Shown: piece by piece, positions 8,112-15,758 of the stretch
How positions within the stretch are numbered: the first letter of the stretch is position 1
Layout: every line of letters starts with the position of its first letter
NCBI GenBank assembly: GCA_037441725.1
Contig: JBBIRT010000073.1
Location: forward strand, 1-16,633
Origin: JBBIRT01 sp037441725
GTDB taxonomy: Bacteria; Desulfobacterota; BSN033; UBA1163
Direction of reading: 5' to 3'
DNA length: 16,633 nucleotides
Notes under the pieces: model-generated
Databases searched by the model: none
Told to the model about the DNA's origin: nothing
The model's input: the letters and a program-made list of their open reading frames with translations, nothing else
Made by a program: the position numbers and the translations under genes

Positions 8112-9554
8112 CTACAGATGGCCATCCTCATCAATATATCCTGAATACCAGGTGTGGAGCCATCCGTCTCGAAGGGTTTTTTGCGTGGCTTCTGGATCTT
8201 GATAATACCCTACAAAACAGGAAGGGGTTTTTACAAGAACCTCCTGATCCTCTGCAATCTTCACCTCTGTCCTGGGAAGGGGTTTCCCCACGGTCTCTGG
8301 TTTTACCTCACCATCGGGCTGAACCTGAAATACCCCTCCTCCCTCAGTCAGACCGTATGCATGTTTGAGATTCAGTCCTTTGGCTCGAAAAAATCTGATG
8401 ACATCTGGGCTGATGGGATGACCTCCGGTCACGGCAGCCCGAATTTGAGCACAGCCCACCCGATCTAACAGGGGACGGTAGACCAATTTTGAGGCAATCC
8501 AATGGAGCACTCTTAAATAAAAAGGGATGGGCTCTTTCTTAGATTCCCGGTCCACGACCTTCCCACCGATCCATTCTCCAAGGGAGAAAATTTTTCGTTT
8601 AATCCAGCCTGAATCGGCTATCTTCACCCTGATCTTGGAAGCCAGATCTTCCCAGAATCTTGAAGAGGTGATGATAATGGCAGGTCCGATCTCCCTAAAA
8701 TCATCCATCACGGTTTCAGGTGTTTCGGGAAAGTTCATGCTCATTCCAGTAAGAGGTGAAACACCCATTCCCCACATCTGATCCACAATCCATGCCGTTG
8801 GAGTGATTGAAATCCAATTGTCTCCGATTCCAATCGGGGCAGTCTCAACCCATTTCCTTGCTATCTCCGTAAAACTTCGATGGGAGATCATGGCCAACTT
8901 AGGAATCCCTGTCGTTCCAGAGGTCATAATCATCAAAGCCACCTCTTCAGGTTTTCCCTTCCATAGCTCCTCTTCAAAAAGATCAGGACGCTCTTTATCC
9001 AAAGATTCTCCGAGCATTAAGAGGTCCTTGAAGTTCATCAACCATGGATGATGGCCATAGGTCCTCATTCCCGTGGGATCAATATAGATCACCTTTCGGA
9101 CATGAGAGAGTTGATCTTTCATCTCTAATAATTTGTCCACTTGTTCCTGATCTTGGGCGATTACATAGGTGGCCTGAATCCTATTGAGCATCACCATCAA
9201 CTCTTTTGCGACGGAAGAGGTAAAAAGATTGACTGTAACGGCTCCAATGGCTTGGGCTCCCATTTCACTGAACAACCACTCTGGATGGTTATCCGTGATA
9301 ATCCCAATATTTTCTCCCCGTTTGAGACCTAAGGAGTAGAGTCCTAAGGCCACCTGTTTGGTATATTGGAAATAATCCTGCCAGGTGTAGGTCTGCCAGA
9401 TTCCATACATCTTTTCGCGGATGGCGATCTGCTTTGTCCCTAAGGCCTTGGCCTGTTTGAATAAAATCTGGGGCAAGGTATAATTTGAAAGGATTTCTAT
9501 CGTCTCTTGATCAAATCGTTCTCTACGATTGACTCTCATCTTTTTATGACCCAT
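8112..9554 (-). CDS. N-terminal adenylation domain fragment of a long-chain-type acyl-CoA synthetase
   Basis: From ATG 9554 this fragment is 480 residues (the frame stays open to TTG 9620; ATG 9539 is another candidate). It contains the large N-terminal domain of an AMP-forming ligase: phosphate loop MTSGTTGIPK (210-219), a long insert typical of the roughly 650-residue FACL type, VTGGHPISPD (375-384) and YGLTEGGG (400-407). It ends HTWYSGYIDEDGHL then TAG, so it lacks the TGD motif, the hinge and the C-terminal lysine domain. As it stands it should not complete the CoA-transfer half reaction alone; the missing domain is encoded immediately downstream in the same frame. It follows livG by a short gap and precedes livH, inside the transporter operon. 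Confidence 0.75.
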   Translation of the reverse strand: MGHKKMRVNRRERFDQETIEILSNYTLPQILFKQAKALGTKQIAIREKMYGIWQTYTWQDYFQYTKQVALGLYSLGLKRGENIGIITDNHPEWLFSEMGAQAIGAVTVNLFTSSVAKELMVMLNRIQATYVIAQDQEQVDKLLEMKDQLSHVRKVIYIDPTGMRTYGHHPWLMNFKDLLMLGESLDKERPDLFEEELWKGKPEEVALMIMTSGTTGIPKLAMISHRSFTEIARKWVETAPIGIGDNWISITPTAWIVDQMWGMGVSPLTGMSMNFPETPETVMDDFREIGPAIIITSSRFWEDLASKIRVKIADSGWIKRKIFSLGEWIGGKVVDRESKKEPIPFYLRVLHWIASKLVYRPLLDRVGCAQIRAAVTGGHPISPDVIRFFRAKGLNLKHAYGLTEGGGVFQVQPDGEVKPETVGKPLPRTEVKIAEDQEVLVKTPSCFVGYYQDPEATQKTLRDGWLHTWYSGYIDEDGHL

Positions 9555-9578
9555 GATTGGAAGAATGAGATATCTTAT

Positions 9579-9585
9579 TCCTCCC
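9579..9585 (-). promoter_or_regulatory. Strong Shine-Dalgarno sequence without a well-placed start codon
   Basis: The minus strand reads GGGAGGA here, as good as any ribosome site in the cluster, yet the next in-frame ATG (9554) is 24 bases away. The codons at normal distance are AGA, TAT, CTC and ATT, so only a rare ATT start (9566) would fit. This fits either loss of the original start of the ligase gene or an unusual start. Confidence 0.45.
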
Positions 9586-9645
9586 TCACTGGAGTTTATC
9601 GAATTCGTTTCCGTGGACAAGAAGAATCGCTCAACTTAGGCTCTG

Positions 9646-10473
9646 TTAAACTTTTGTCGCCTCTCCTAAGTAAGCCTTAATCACTTCAGGATGATTCTGA
9701 ATCACCTCTGGGGGTCCCTCAGCAATCTTTTCCCCAAAATTTAAAACCATGATCCTTTGAGAGATACTCATCACTACCGACATATCGTGTTCGACCAATA
9801 TCGTGGTCTGACCCCAAGCTGAGTTTAATTCAACCAGAAAACGAACCATATCCTCTTTCTCTTCCAGGGTCATCCCTGCAAAAGGCTCATCCAGGACCAA
9901 GAGTTTTGGCTCCAGGGCCAATGCCCTCCCCAATTCAACCCTCTTTCTTAATCCATAAGGTAAGGCCCCGACTAACTTTTTTCGGATGGGCTGCATCTCG
10001 AGGAAATCGATCAACTCTTCTAAAACCCTCCGGTGACGCTCTTCTTCTTTACGAACGGATGGGAAGAAGAGGGTGGCTTTTCCAAGCCCATAATTACAAT
10101 AAAGGTGGCGGGCTAAGAGCATATTGGCTAAGACAGTCATTCTCGGAAAGAGCTCGATATTCTGAAAAGTCCTTCCGATTCCCTTTTGGGTTACCTCATG
10201 GGGGTGTAATCCAGTAATCTCTTCTCCATTGAACAGAATCTGACCTTCCTGGGGATGATAATAACCTGTAATACAGTTTAAAAGACTCGTCTTTCCTGCT
10301 CCATTCGGCCCAATGATGCTCACCAATTCACCTGTATGAACCTTTAGGTCCACATCGTGAAGGGCCATGACTCCGCCGAAGTTCAGAGAAATTTTTCTTA
10401 CCTCCAACTCAGCCTGTCTCTTCTCAGGCTGAGTGGAGGCATAAATGCTTGGTTGACCTCGAAATGCCTTCAT
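9646..10473 (-). CDS. livG: Branched-chain amino acid-type ABC transporter ATPase (LivG-like)
   Basis: A 275-residue cytoplasmic ATPase. Walker A is GPNGAGKTS (55-63), the Q-loop glutamine is in RTFQN (101-105), the LivG-type signature is LPYGLRKRVELGRAL (171-185), Walker B is LLVLDEP (191-197) and the H-loop is VEHD (227-230, His229). The C-terminal EVIKAYLGE is the usual LivG end. About 20 residues before the ABC domain are not part of the core family and could be an extension. The ATG follows the livK stop directly (TAG then ATG, no gap), which implies translational coupling, with AAGGG upstream. It partners with the LivF-like ATPase at the far end of the cluster. Confidence 0.94.
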   Translation of the reverse strand: MKAFRGQPSIYASTQPEKRQAELEVRKISLNFGGVMALHDVDLKVHTGELVSIIGPNGAGKTSLLNCITGYYHPQEGQILFNGEEITGLHPHEVTQKGIGRTFQNIELFPRMTVLANMLLARHLYCNYGLGKATLFFPSVRKEEERHRRVLEELIDFLEMQPIRKKLVGALPYGLRKRVELGRALALEPKLLVLDEPFAGMTLEEKEDMVRFLVELNSAWGQTTILVEHDMSVVMSISQRIMVLNFGEKIAEGPPEVIQNHPEVIKAYLGEATKV

Positions 10474-11697
10474 CTATTTTCCCTTCAAGACCTTTAAGAT
10501 CTGAGGTTTCTCTTTTCCTGGAACAAAGAAATTAGTCATGGGGGTATAGGTCATGTCCTCATGAATTTGAACGATTCTTCCTTTGAAGGATCCTTCATGA
10601 TTATCCTTTGTAAAGGTAACATAGGGAACCAGCCCTCCAAAATCCTCATTTTGAAATGTCTCCATGGCCCGATTGATCGTTTCTGAATTAATTTTACCAT
10701 AGAGTCCAGAGGCTCGATGCATGGCCCTCTCCATGATCATGGCCACAACGACACCTTCCCAGTAAGACGTTTCAAACTTATCCACGCTCTTATATCGGGC
10801 CCATAGACCTTCAAGTAAGGCAATCCCAGGCATCTTTTCTCCTTTTGGGGTTTTATCTCCTGGCAAAACACCACAGAATTGCATAGCCACTCGATCACGG
10901 ATCAGGCCTTTTCCAAGGACAAAGAAATCAGGATCAGTAGAGGTCCAGGTTCCAATAAAGGGAACATCATAATTGATCTTATCGGCAGCCTTGAGGGCCA
11001 CATAAACCTTATCCGGAAGGATCTGCATGAAGATATATTCGGCTCCTTTCTCTTTTAGACGGAGAAGCTCTGTGGTAAGATCCACTGCGTCAGGAGGAAA
11101 TGCTTCAATTGAAACGATGTTGATATTATTTTTTTCGGCGTATTCCTTGGCTGGACCATGGACAGCCTTCCCATAAGGGTTGTTGGAGGTTAGGAGACCG
11201 ACCTTGGGGGCCTCCTTTCCCTTATGGATATTCCGGATATATTCGAGGACGGCATAGGAGTCTAAAATGTAACTTCCAAAGGGGATGTACATATAATCTC
11301 TGGGTGGAGTATTAATCCCTTGGAAGGTAGAATAATTAATGGTAGGAATTTTGTATTCCTGAATGATGGGCTTTGCCTGGAGTCCTGATCCAGCGTCCCA
11401 TGTGGCGATCATGTCTACTTTTTCCTCACATAACATCTTCACAAATTTATTAGACTCAGGGACTTTATAAGCGTGGTCAAGGACTTTTAACTCAATCTTC
11501 CTTCCTGCAACCCCCCCTTTTTCATTGATAAAGCGAAAATAATCCTGGTGGCCCTTGGCATGGTATTGTCCCCATGATGAGGAGGGACCGGTTAGATTGA
11601 TGACGGCACCCACCCTGATGGGTTGAGTCCATCCACTTGCCACGATCCCCATACAAATCACTCCCAGAATCATGATAAAAAATAGATGTCTTACCAT
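10474..11697 (-). CDS. livK: Periplasmic substrate-binding protein of a Liv-type ABC transporter
   Basis: A 407-residue protein with an N-terminal signal peptide: a short basic start, a hydrophobic core (about 5-19), and a likely signal peptidase I site after ASG (20-22). Cys15 does not sit in a proper lipobox, so lipoprotein anchoring is unlikely. The mature part begins IRVGAVINLTGPSSSWGQ, the classic opening of type I periplasmic binding folds (peripla_BP_6), followed by NEKGGVAGRKIELKVLD. It is somewhat longer than E. coli LivJ/LivK and resembles the larger amide/aromatic-acid binding branch, though ligand residues cannot be read here. AAGGAGG precedes the ATG at good spacing. It is the first gene after the 369-base leader, so it heads the transporter operon and is stop-start adjacent to livG. 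Confidence 0.92.
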   Translation of the reverse strand: MVRHLFFIMILGVICMGIVASGWTQPIRVGAVINLTGPSSSWGQYHAKGHQDYFRFINEKGGVAGRKIELKVLDHAYKVPESNKFVKMLCEEKVDMIATWDAGSGLQAKPIIQEYKIPTINYSTFQGINTPPRDYMYIPFGSYILDSYAVLEYIRNIHKGKEAPKVGLLTSNNPYGKAVHGPAKEYAEKNNINIVSIEAFPPDAVDLTTELLRLKEKGAEYIFMQILPDKVYVALKAADKINYDVPFIGTWTSTDPDFFVLGKGLIRDRVAMQFCGVLPGDKTPKGEKMPGIALLEGLWARYKSVDKFETSYWEGVVVAMIMERAMHRASGLYGKINSETINRAMETFQNEDFGGLVPYVTFTKDNHEGSFKGRIVQIHEDMTYTPMTNFFVPGKEKPQILKVLKGK

Positions 11698-11922
11698 TTT
11701 GTCTCCCTCCTTTTTAAGTCTTTAAATCTTTGCCGCTCTTAAAATAATGAGATGCTCACTCCCCACCTTGGATTTATCTTGCTTGAATCTCTCCCACCCC
11801 CTTTCTTCAAATTTTATTAAAAGGATAGACTACCCATAGGTGAAAGAAGGACTGCTTTTTCCTCTTCAATCGTTTAGGTCGAATCATTCTGTAGGAAATA
11901 AATTTTCGATAGAATTATTTAA

Positions 11923-11946
11923 AACGATCATTTCCATTTGATCGTT
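11923..11946. repeat. Perfect 8-bp inverted repeat in the livK leader
   Basis: AACGATCA (11923-11930) and TGATCGTT (11939-11946) are exact reverse complements separated by an 8-base spacer. On the minus strand the right-hand arm is followed by TTTTAAATAATT, so the RNA could fold into a stem-loop with a short U-run, that is a weak terminator or attenuator. The symmetry also fits an operator for a dimeric repressor. Which of the two it is cannot be decided from sequence. Confidence 0.55.
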
Positions 11947-12018
11947 AAAGTCAGAAGACTGTTCTCATGCTCACTGGAACAATTAAGGTCAGAAGGTTAC
12001 GAAAATGATATTATGTAT

Positions 12019-12046
12019 ATTGTATACAAGTAAAAATTAATTGCAA
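12019..12046 (-). promoter_or_regulatory. Candidate promoter for the livK-headed cluster, overlapped by a palindromic operator
   Basis: On the minus strand, TTGCAA (12041-12046, 4/6 to -35) and TACAAT (12019-12024, 5/6 to -10) are 16 bases apart. A perfect 10-bp palindrome TTGTATACAA (12020-12029) covers the -10 box and part of the spacer, a position where a bound repressor would block RNA polymerase. The palindrome has the GT...AC symmetry seen in many GntR-family operators, but no regulator gene lies in the window and the family link is a guess. Confidence 0.42.
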
Positions 12047-12066
12047 GAAAAAAATTTTGTTACTCT

Positions 12067-15000
12067 CTAATTTAACCTTACAGAAACGACCTTTGAAACC
12101 CCAGGGGTCTCCATGGTAATTCCATAGAGGGTCTGGGCTGCTTCCATCGTATTTTTATTGTGAGTGATCATAATGAACTGAGAGGTTTTAGAAAACTCCT
12201 TCACCAGTTCAATAAACCGATTGATATTAGCATCATCCAGTGGGGCATCCACTTCATCGAGCAAGAAGAAAGGAGTGGGTTTGATGAGAAAGAGCCCAAA
12301 AAGCAAAGCCGTCGCCACCAATGCCTTTTCTCCTCCTGAAAGAAGGTCAATGTTTTGAAGCTTCTTTCCTGGAGGCTGGGCAATGATATCAATCCCTGAG
12401 GTTGAAGGGTCTTGTTCATCTAAAAGGATCAGACTGGCCTGTCCTCCCTTAAAAAGCCTAATAAAAATTTCTTTGAATTTCTCATTGACTTGATGAAAGG
12501 TTTCTAAAAACCGTTTGGTCGTGGTTCGATTGATCCGAAAAATTGCCTTCTTCAGTGAATCGAGTCCCTGATGAAGATCTGCCTGTTGTTCCGAGAGGAA
12601 ATCGTATCGCTGTTTCAATTCCTGATACTCCTCAATGGCCATCAGATTAACCTCTCCAAATCCTTCCAAGGCACTTTTCAATTCTGCCAAACGTTTCGAC
12701 ATCTCCTCTTCTGGGATTTCCAAAGGAGAAACTCCAATGGAAGGAGAGAGGGTGGTCCCATACCGTTCTTTGATTGATTCTTGGAGGTGGGAAAGCTTTA
12801 ATTGGACCTCTGAGGCCAACATCTCCTCCTCATGGATCTTCTGCCTCACATCCTCTAACTCGCGACGGAGATATCTAAAAGAAGCTTCTGCCTCCTTCCA
12901 TTCATTGGAGAGGGTTTCCACCTTTTCTTTTTGAACAGAAACCGCCTCCTCCTTGAGATGGTGTTGGTGAAGGCCTTCCTTTAATTCCTTTTCCCATTGC
13001 TGAATCTTCTCGTGAAGGTGAATTAATGCTTCACGACATTCCTTGATCCCTTTCACCTTTTTAATGATCTGATCTTTTAACGCGCTCCGTTTTTCTGCTA
13101 AATTTTGAAGTTGAACCTCTAACCCTCTCCTCTTCTCTTCAAGGGAGGCAAGGTAAACCTTCTTTTCAGTGATCCTCCCTCCCAGCTCCTCTGCCCCTTG
13201 CCTCACCTCTTCAACCTTCATTTTAAAAGATTGAAGGCCTTCCTCCTGCCTTTGGAGGACCGCTTCTTCTCTCTCAATTTGATTAGAGACTTCTCTTTCC
13301 TCCTTTTCCAACTCTTGATCTTCCTCTCCGAGTTGGCTCAGTTCAAATTGGACAACTTCCATCCTTTGTTCAAATTGGGAGATCTCCTTCCTCATCCCCT
13401 CCAGATCACTTGTCTGATGGAGGCGCTCAATCTCTTTTTCTTGAATCTCCTTCCTTCTATTTTCTAATTGGGCCTCCCTTTCGACGATCTCCTCTTGAAG
13501 TCGTCCCTCCTCTTCACAGGCCTTCTGACAGACCTCCTCTCCCTCTCCTATCTTTCTTTCCAACTCCCGAATCTCCCTCTTCCTCTCTAAGATCCCCATC
13601 CCCTGATCTCTACTCCCCCCGGACATTACTCCTGAACGCTCAACCACATCCCCGTCCAGGGTAACCAGGATTGCAAATTCTTCATCATCCTTCATCCAAC
13701 GAAGTGCCTCTTCCCAATTATTCACCACGCCAACATCACCAATTAAAAAATCTGCTATTGGATCGAAACCCTCTTTCACCTTTACAAAATGCGATAGAGG
13801 AATGGGCCTTCCCTCCTCTTGGTTTAGACTTTTGTGAAGATCGTTTAAAATCCTTTCCTTCTTTCGATGGGGTAAGAGAGGAATAAAACTCGCCCTGCCG
13901 AGAGACTCCTTTTTAAGAAAATCTATTGCCTCCCGAATTCCTTTCTCATCCTCCACGATCAGGTATTGTAATCGCTGACCCAAAACTGCTTCGAGGGGGA
14001 TCTCATATTGGGGTTCAGGTTCAAAGATATCAGCAGCCACCCCTAAGATGGCCCTCCAATCTTTTGTATCCTCCCGTTTGCTGAGGAGAATGGATCTCAC
14101 TCCTTTTTCATATCCCTCATAATTATCCTGAAGTTCCTTTAGAGAAAGGTAACGAGAACGATTCTGCCTTAAAGTCTCTTCCAGAACGGACCGTTCTTTC
14201 TGTTTTTGTTGGAAGACCTCTTTTAGCCTTTCAAGCTCTTCTTCCCACCGTCTCCTTTCTTCTTGATAGATGGATAGAACGGAAAGGGTCAGTTCTCTTT
14301 CTTTTTGCTTTTCATGAAAAAGCTCCTCCAGCTGTTTAAGCCTTGCCTTGATTTCTTCAAACTCCTCTCGGTTGGAACGAATTCGCTTTTGAAGATTTTC
14401 TTTCCTCTCCTGAAGGTGGACGATTCGATTGCGATTGGAGGTCAACCGGGTCAACGTATCGACCAGACTTCCCTTTTCGTCCTCCAATTCATCAGAGAGC
14501 TCAAGGTAGGTAGCTCTAAAATCATTGAAGAGCTCCTCCCATTCCTTCAGGATCTCTTCGTTCTCATGAAATTCCCTATCTAACTCTCTCTGGGCAAGTT
14601 CGATCCTCCTCCATTCTCTCCGAGCCTCTCTCCAGGATATAAAGGACTCCTTGACCTCTTCGATCAATTGACGCTCCTGTTTTTGTAGTCCCCCCTCCTC
14701 CCTCCTGAAGAAATTGATTTCATCTTCCATCTTTTGAATCTTTCGACCAAGCTCAAAGACCTCTTGTTGTAACCCTCTTAGCTTCTCTTCCTCTTCTATC
14801 CCCCTCAATCTCATCTCTTCAATCCAAGCCTCTTTCTGGTTGGTCAGGGTTGCAATCTCTTGCTCTCGGTTTTGAAGGGCTTTGAGATAACCTCTACACG
14901 ATTCTACCTTCTCGGAAAGCTCGCTATATTCTCGAAAGGCAAAACGGATTTCAATCTCCTTGACCTCTTTCCGGATGGCCTTGTATTCTTCAGCCCTTTT

Positions 15001-15636
15001 CACCTGGCGCTCTAAGGAGGTAATCTGCCTTTTCACTTCAGCGATGATGTCTTGAATTCTAAGGAGGTTCTGTTGGGTAGCCTCCATCTTCATCATGGCG
15101 AGCCGCTTTCTCTCCTTATATTTTGCGATCCCTGCAGCCTCTTCGATTAAAAAACGACGATCCTGAGGATTGGCATTGATGAGATGTTCCACCCGCCCTT
15201 GTTCTACAATAGAATACCCATTGACCCCAATCCCTGTATCTAAGAAAAGATCGGTGATTTCCCTCAATCGGCAAGGCACTCTATTGATCAGATATTCGCT
15301 CTCTCCTGACCGATAGAGTCTTCGAGTCACCGTGATTTCACTGCATTGTCCATAGGCCTCAGGAGCTGACCCATCTTCATTGGAAAAAGTTAAATTCACC
15401 TCTGCCATCCCGAGGGGTTTCCTCCCATCGGTTCCATTGAAGATGACATCCTCCATCTGCTTTCCACGTAGATGTTTGGCACTCCTTTCCCCGATAACCC
15501 AGAGGACAGCATCCACAATATTCGACTTGCCACAACCATTGGGACCTACAATCGTAGTAATCCCTTCAGGAAATGTGAGATGGAGACGATCCACAAAGGA
15601 TTTAAATCCGATCACCTCCAATGATTTAAGTCTCAT
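12067..15636 (-). CDS. smc: Chromosome segregation protein SMC
   Basis: From ATG 15636 the protein has 1189 residues, the normal bacterial SMC length. It begins MRLKSLEVIGFKSF, the standard SMC N-terminus, with GGAGAGAAG upstream; an in-frame ATG at 15681 would add 15 residues unlike the family and is less likely, although it has its own GAAGGA site. Walker A is GPNGCGKS (31-38). Two long charged coiled-coil arms flank a hinge at about residues 510-660, seen as NYEGYEKGVRSILL, ILGVAADI, LGQRLQYLIVED and the glycine-rich SGVMSGGSRDQG. The C-terminal head has the signature LLSGGEKAL (1098-1106) and Walker B FFLLDEVDAPLDDAN. It acts as a homodimer with ScpA/ScpB to condense and separate chromosomes. 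It follows gltX on the same strand and is a housekeeping gene. Confidence 0.97.
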   Translation of the reverse strand: MRLKSLEVIGFKSFVDRLHLTFPEGITTIVGPNGCGKSNIVDAVLWVIGERSAKHLRGKQMEDVIFNGTDGRKPLGMAEVNLTFSNEDGSAPEAYGQCSEITVTRRLYRSGESEYLINRVPCRLREITDLFLDTGIGVNGYSIVEQGRVEHLINANPQDRRFLIEEAAGIAKYKERKRLAMMKMEATQQNLLRIQDIIAEVKRQITSLERQVKRAEEYKAIRKEVKEIEIRFAFREYSELSEKVESCRGYLKALQNREQEIATLTNQKEAWIEEMRLRGIEEEEKLRGLQQEVFELGRKIQKMEDEINFFRREEGGLQKQERQLIEEVKESFISWREARREWRRIELAQRELDREFHENEEILKEWEELFNDFRATYLELSDELEDEKGSLVDTLTRLTSNRNRIVHLQERKENLQKRIRSNREEFEEIKARLKQLEELFHEKQKERELTLSVLSIYQEERRRWEEELERLKEVFQQKQKERSVLEETLRQNRSRYLSLKELQDNYEGYEKGVRSILLSKREDTKDWRAILGVAADIFEPEPQYEIPLEAVLGQRLQYLIVEDEKGIREAIDFLKKESLGRASFIPLLPHRKKERILNDLHKSLNQEEGRPIPLSHFVKVKEGFDPIADFLIGDVGVVNNWEEALRWMKDDEEFAILVTLDGDVVERSGVMSGGSRDQGMGILERKREIRELERKIGEGEEVCQKACEEEGRLQEEIVEREAQLENRRKEIQEKEIERLHQTSDLEGMRKEISQFEQRMEVVQFELSQLGEEDQELEKEEREVSNQIEREEAVLQRQEEGLQSFKMKVEEVRQGAEELGGRITEKKVYLASLEEKRRGLEVQLQNLAEKRSALKDQIIKKVKGIKECREALIHLHEKIQQWEKELKEGLHQHHLKEEAVSVQKEKVETLSNEWKEAEASFRYLRRELEDVRQKIHEEEMLASEVQLKLSHLQESIKERYGTTLSPSIGVSPLEIPEEEMSKRLAELKSALEGFGEVNLMAIEEYQELKQRYDFLSEQQADLHQGLDSLKKAIFRINRTTTKRFLETFHQVNEKFKEIFIRLFKGGQASLILLDEQDPSTSGIDIIAQPPGKKLQNIDLLSGGEKALVATALLFGLFLIKPTPFFLLDEVDAPLDDANINRFIELVKEFSKTSQFIMITHNKNTMEAAQTLYGITMETPGVSKVVSVRLN

Positions 15637-15758
15637 GTTCTTCTCTCCAATGAGAAATTCCAATCCATCATGGCCTATCATTCAATTTCCTTCAATCCCC
15701 TTCTCTTTATTCCTTCCCCAAATGGATTACGGAGTTGAGGGGATTCCTTGATGATAGG

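Larger units (their letters stand above)
7593..9620 (-). pseudogene. Long-chain-type acyl-CoA synthetase gene interrupted by two in-frame stops at the domain hinge
   Basis: The whole stretch reads in one frame of 676 codons (if counted from TTG 9620), the normal size of long FACL-type ligases, with only two interruptions six codons apart: TAG (8112-8114) and TAA (8094-8096). Between them is IIGRK, the hinge motif that normally reads on into a second Lys and Asp. Just before, the usual HTGD(x)GYIDEDGH is HTWYSGYIDEDGH, so the ATP-ribose-binding TGD is gone. No frameshift is needed to rejoin the parts. The cause may be true decay, a local assembly or sequencing fault, or a split into two polypeptides. 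The 5' end is also doubtful: TTG 9620 lacks a ribosome site, and a strong GGGAGGA (9579-9585) has no canonical start at normal distance. Confidence 0.72.
11698..12066. other. 369-base non-coding leader between smc and the transporter cluster
   Basis: No convincing gene on either strand; the longest minus-strand reading frames are a few short peptides (for example 17 codons from the ATG inside the 11923-11946 repeat), none with a ribosome site. The stretch is AT-rich and holds a candidate promoter overlapping a palindrome (12019-12046), a second inverted repeat (11923-11946), and the strong ribosome site of livK near the left end. If the promoter is right, the livK transcript has an untranslated leader of about 300 bases. 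Confidence 0.6.

Noticed and set aside
8094..8114. Pyrrolysine or selenocysteine-style readthrough joining the two ligase fragments
   Set aside because: The two stops are TAG and TAA, not TGA; one suppressor would not read both, and every other gene here ends at ordinary stops. The destroyed TGD motif nearby also favours damage.
10474..11697. Lipoprotein reading of the binding protein because of Cys15
   Set aside because: The residue before Cys15 is Ile, not Gly/Ala/Ser, and a better signal peptidase I site follows at residues 20-22.
11887..11937. 17-codon minus-strand peptide in the livK leader as a regulatory leader peptide
   Set aside because: No ribosome site precedes the ATG, and its composition shows no run of a single amino acid as expected for classical attenuation.
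12030..12066. Rho-independent terminator just after smc (run of T on the minus strand)
   Set aside because: There is a run of seven T but no GC-rich stem before it; the only local pairing is AAAATTTT, too weak to call.
12571..14583. Several 68-99-residue plus-strand frames inside smc
   Set aside because: They are antisense shadows of the coiled-coil arms (Leu/Phe/Ser-rich mirror of Glu/Lys/Arg codons) with no independent ribosome sites or domains.
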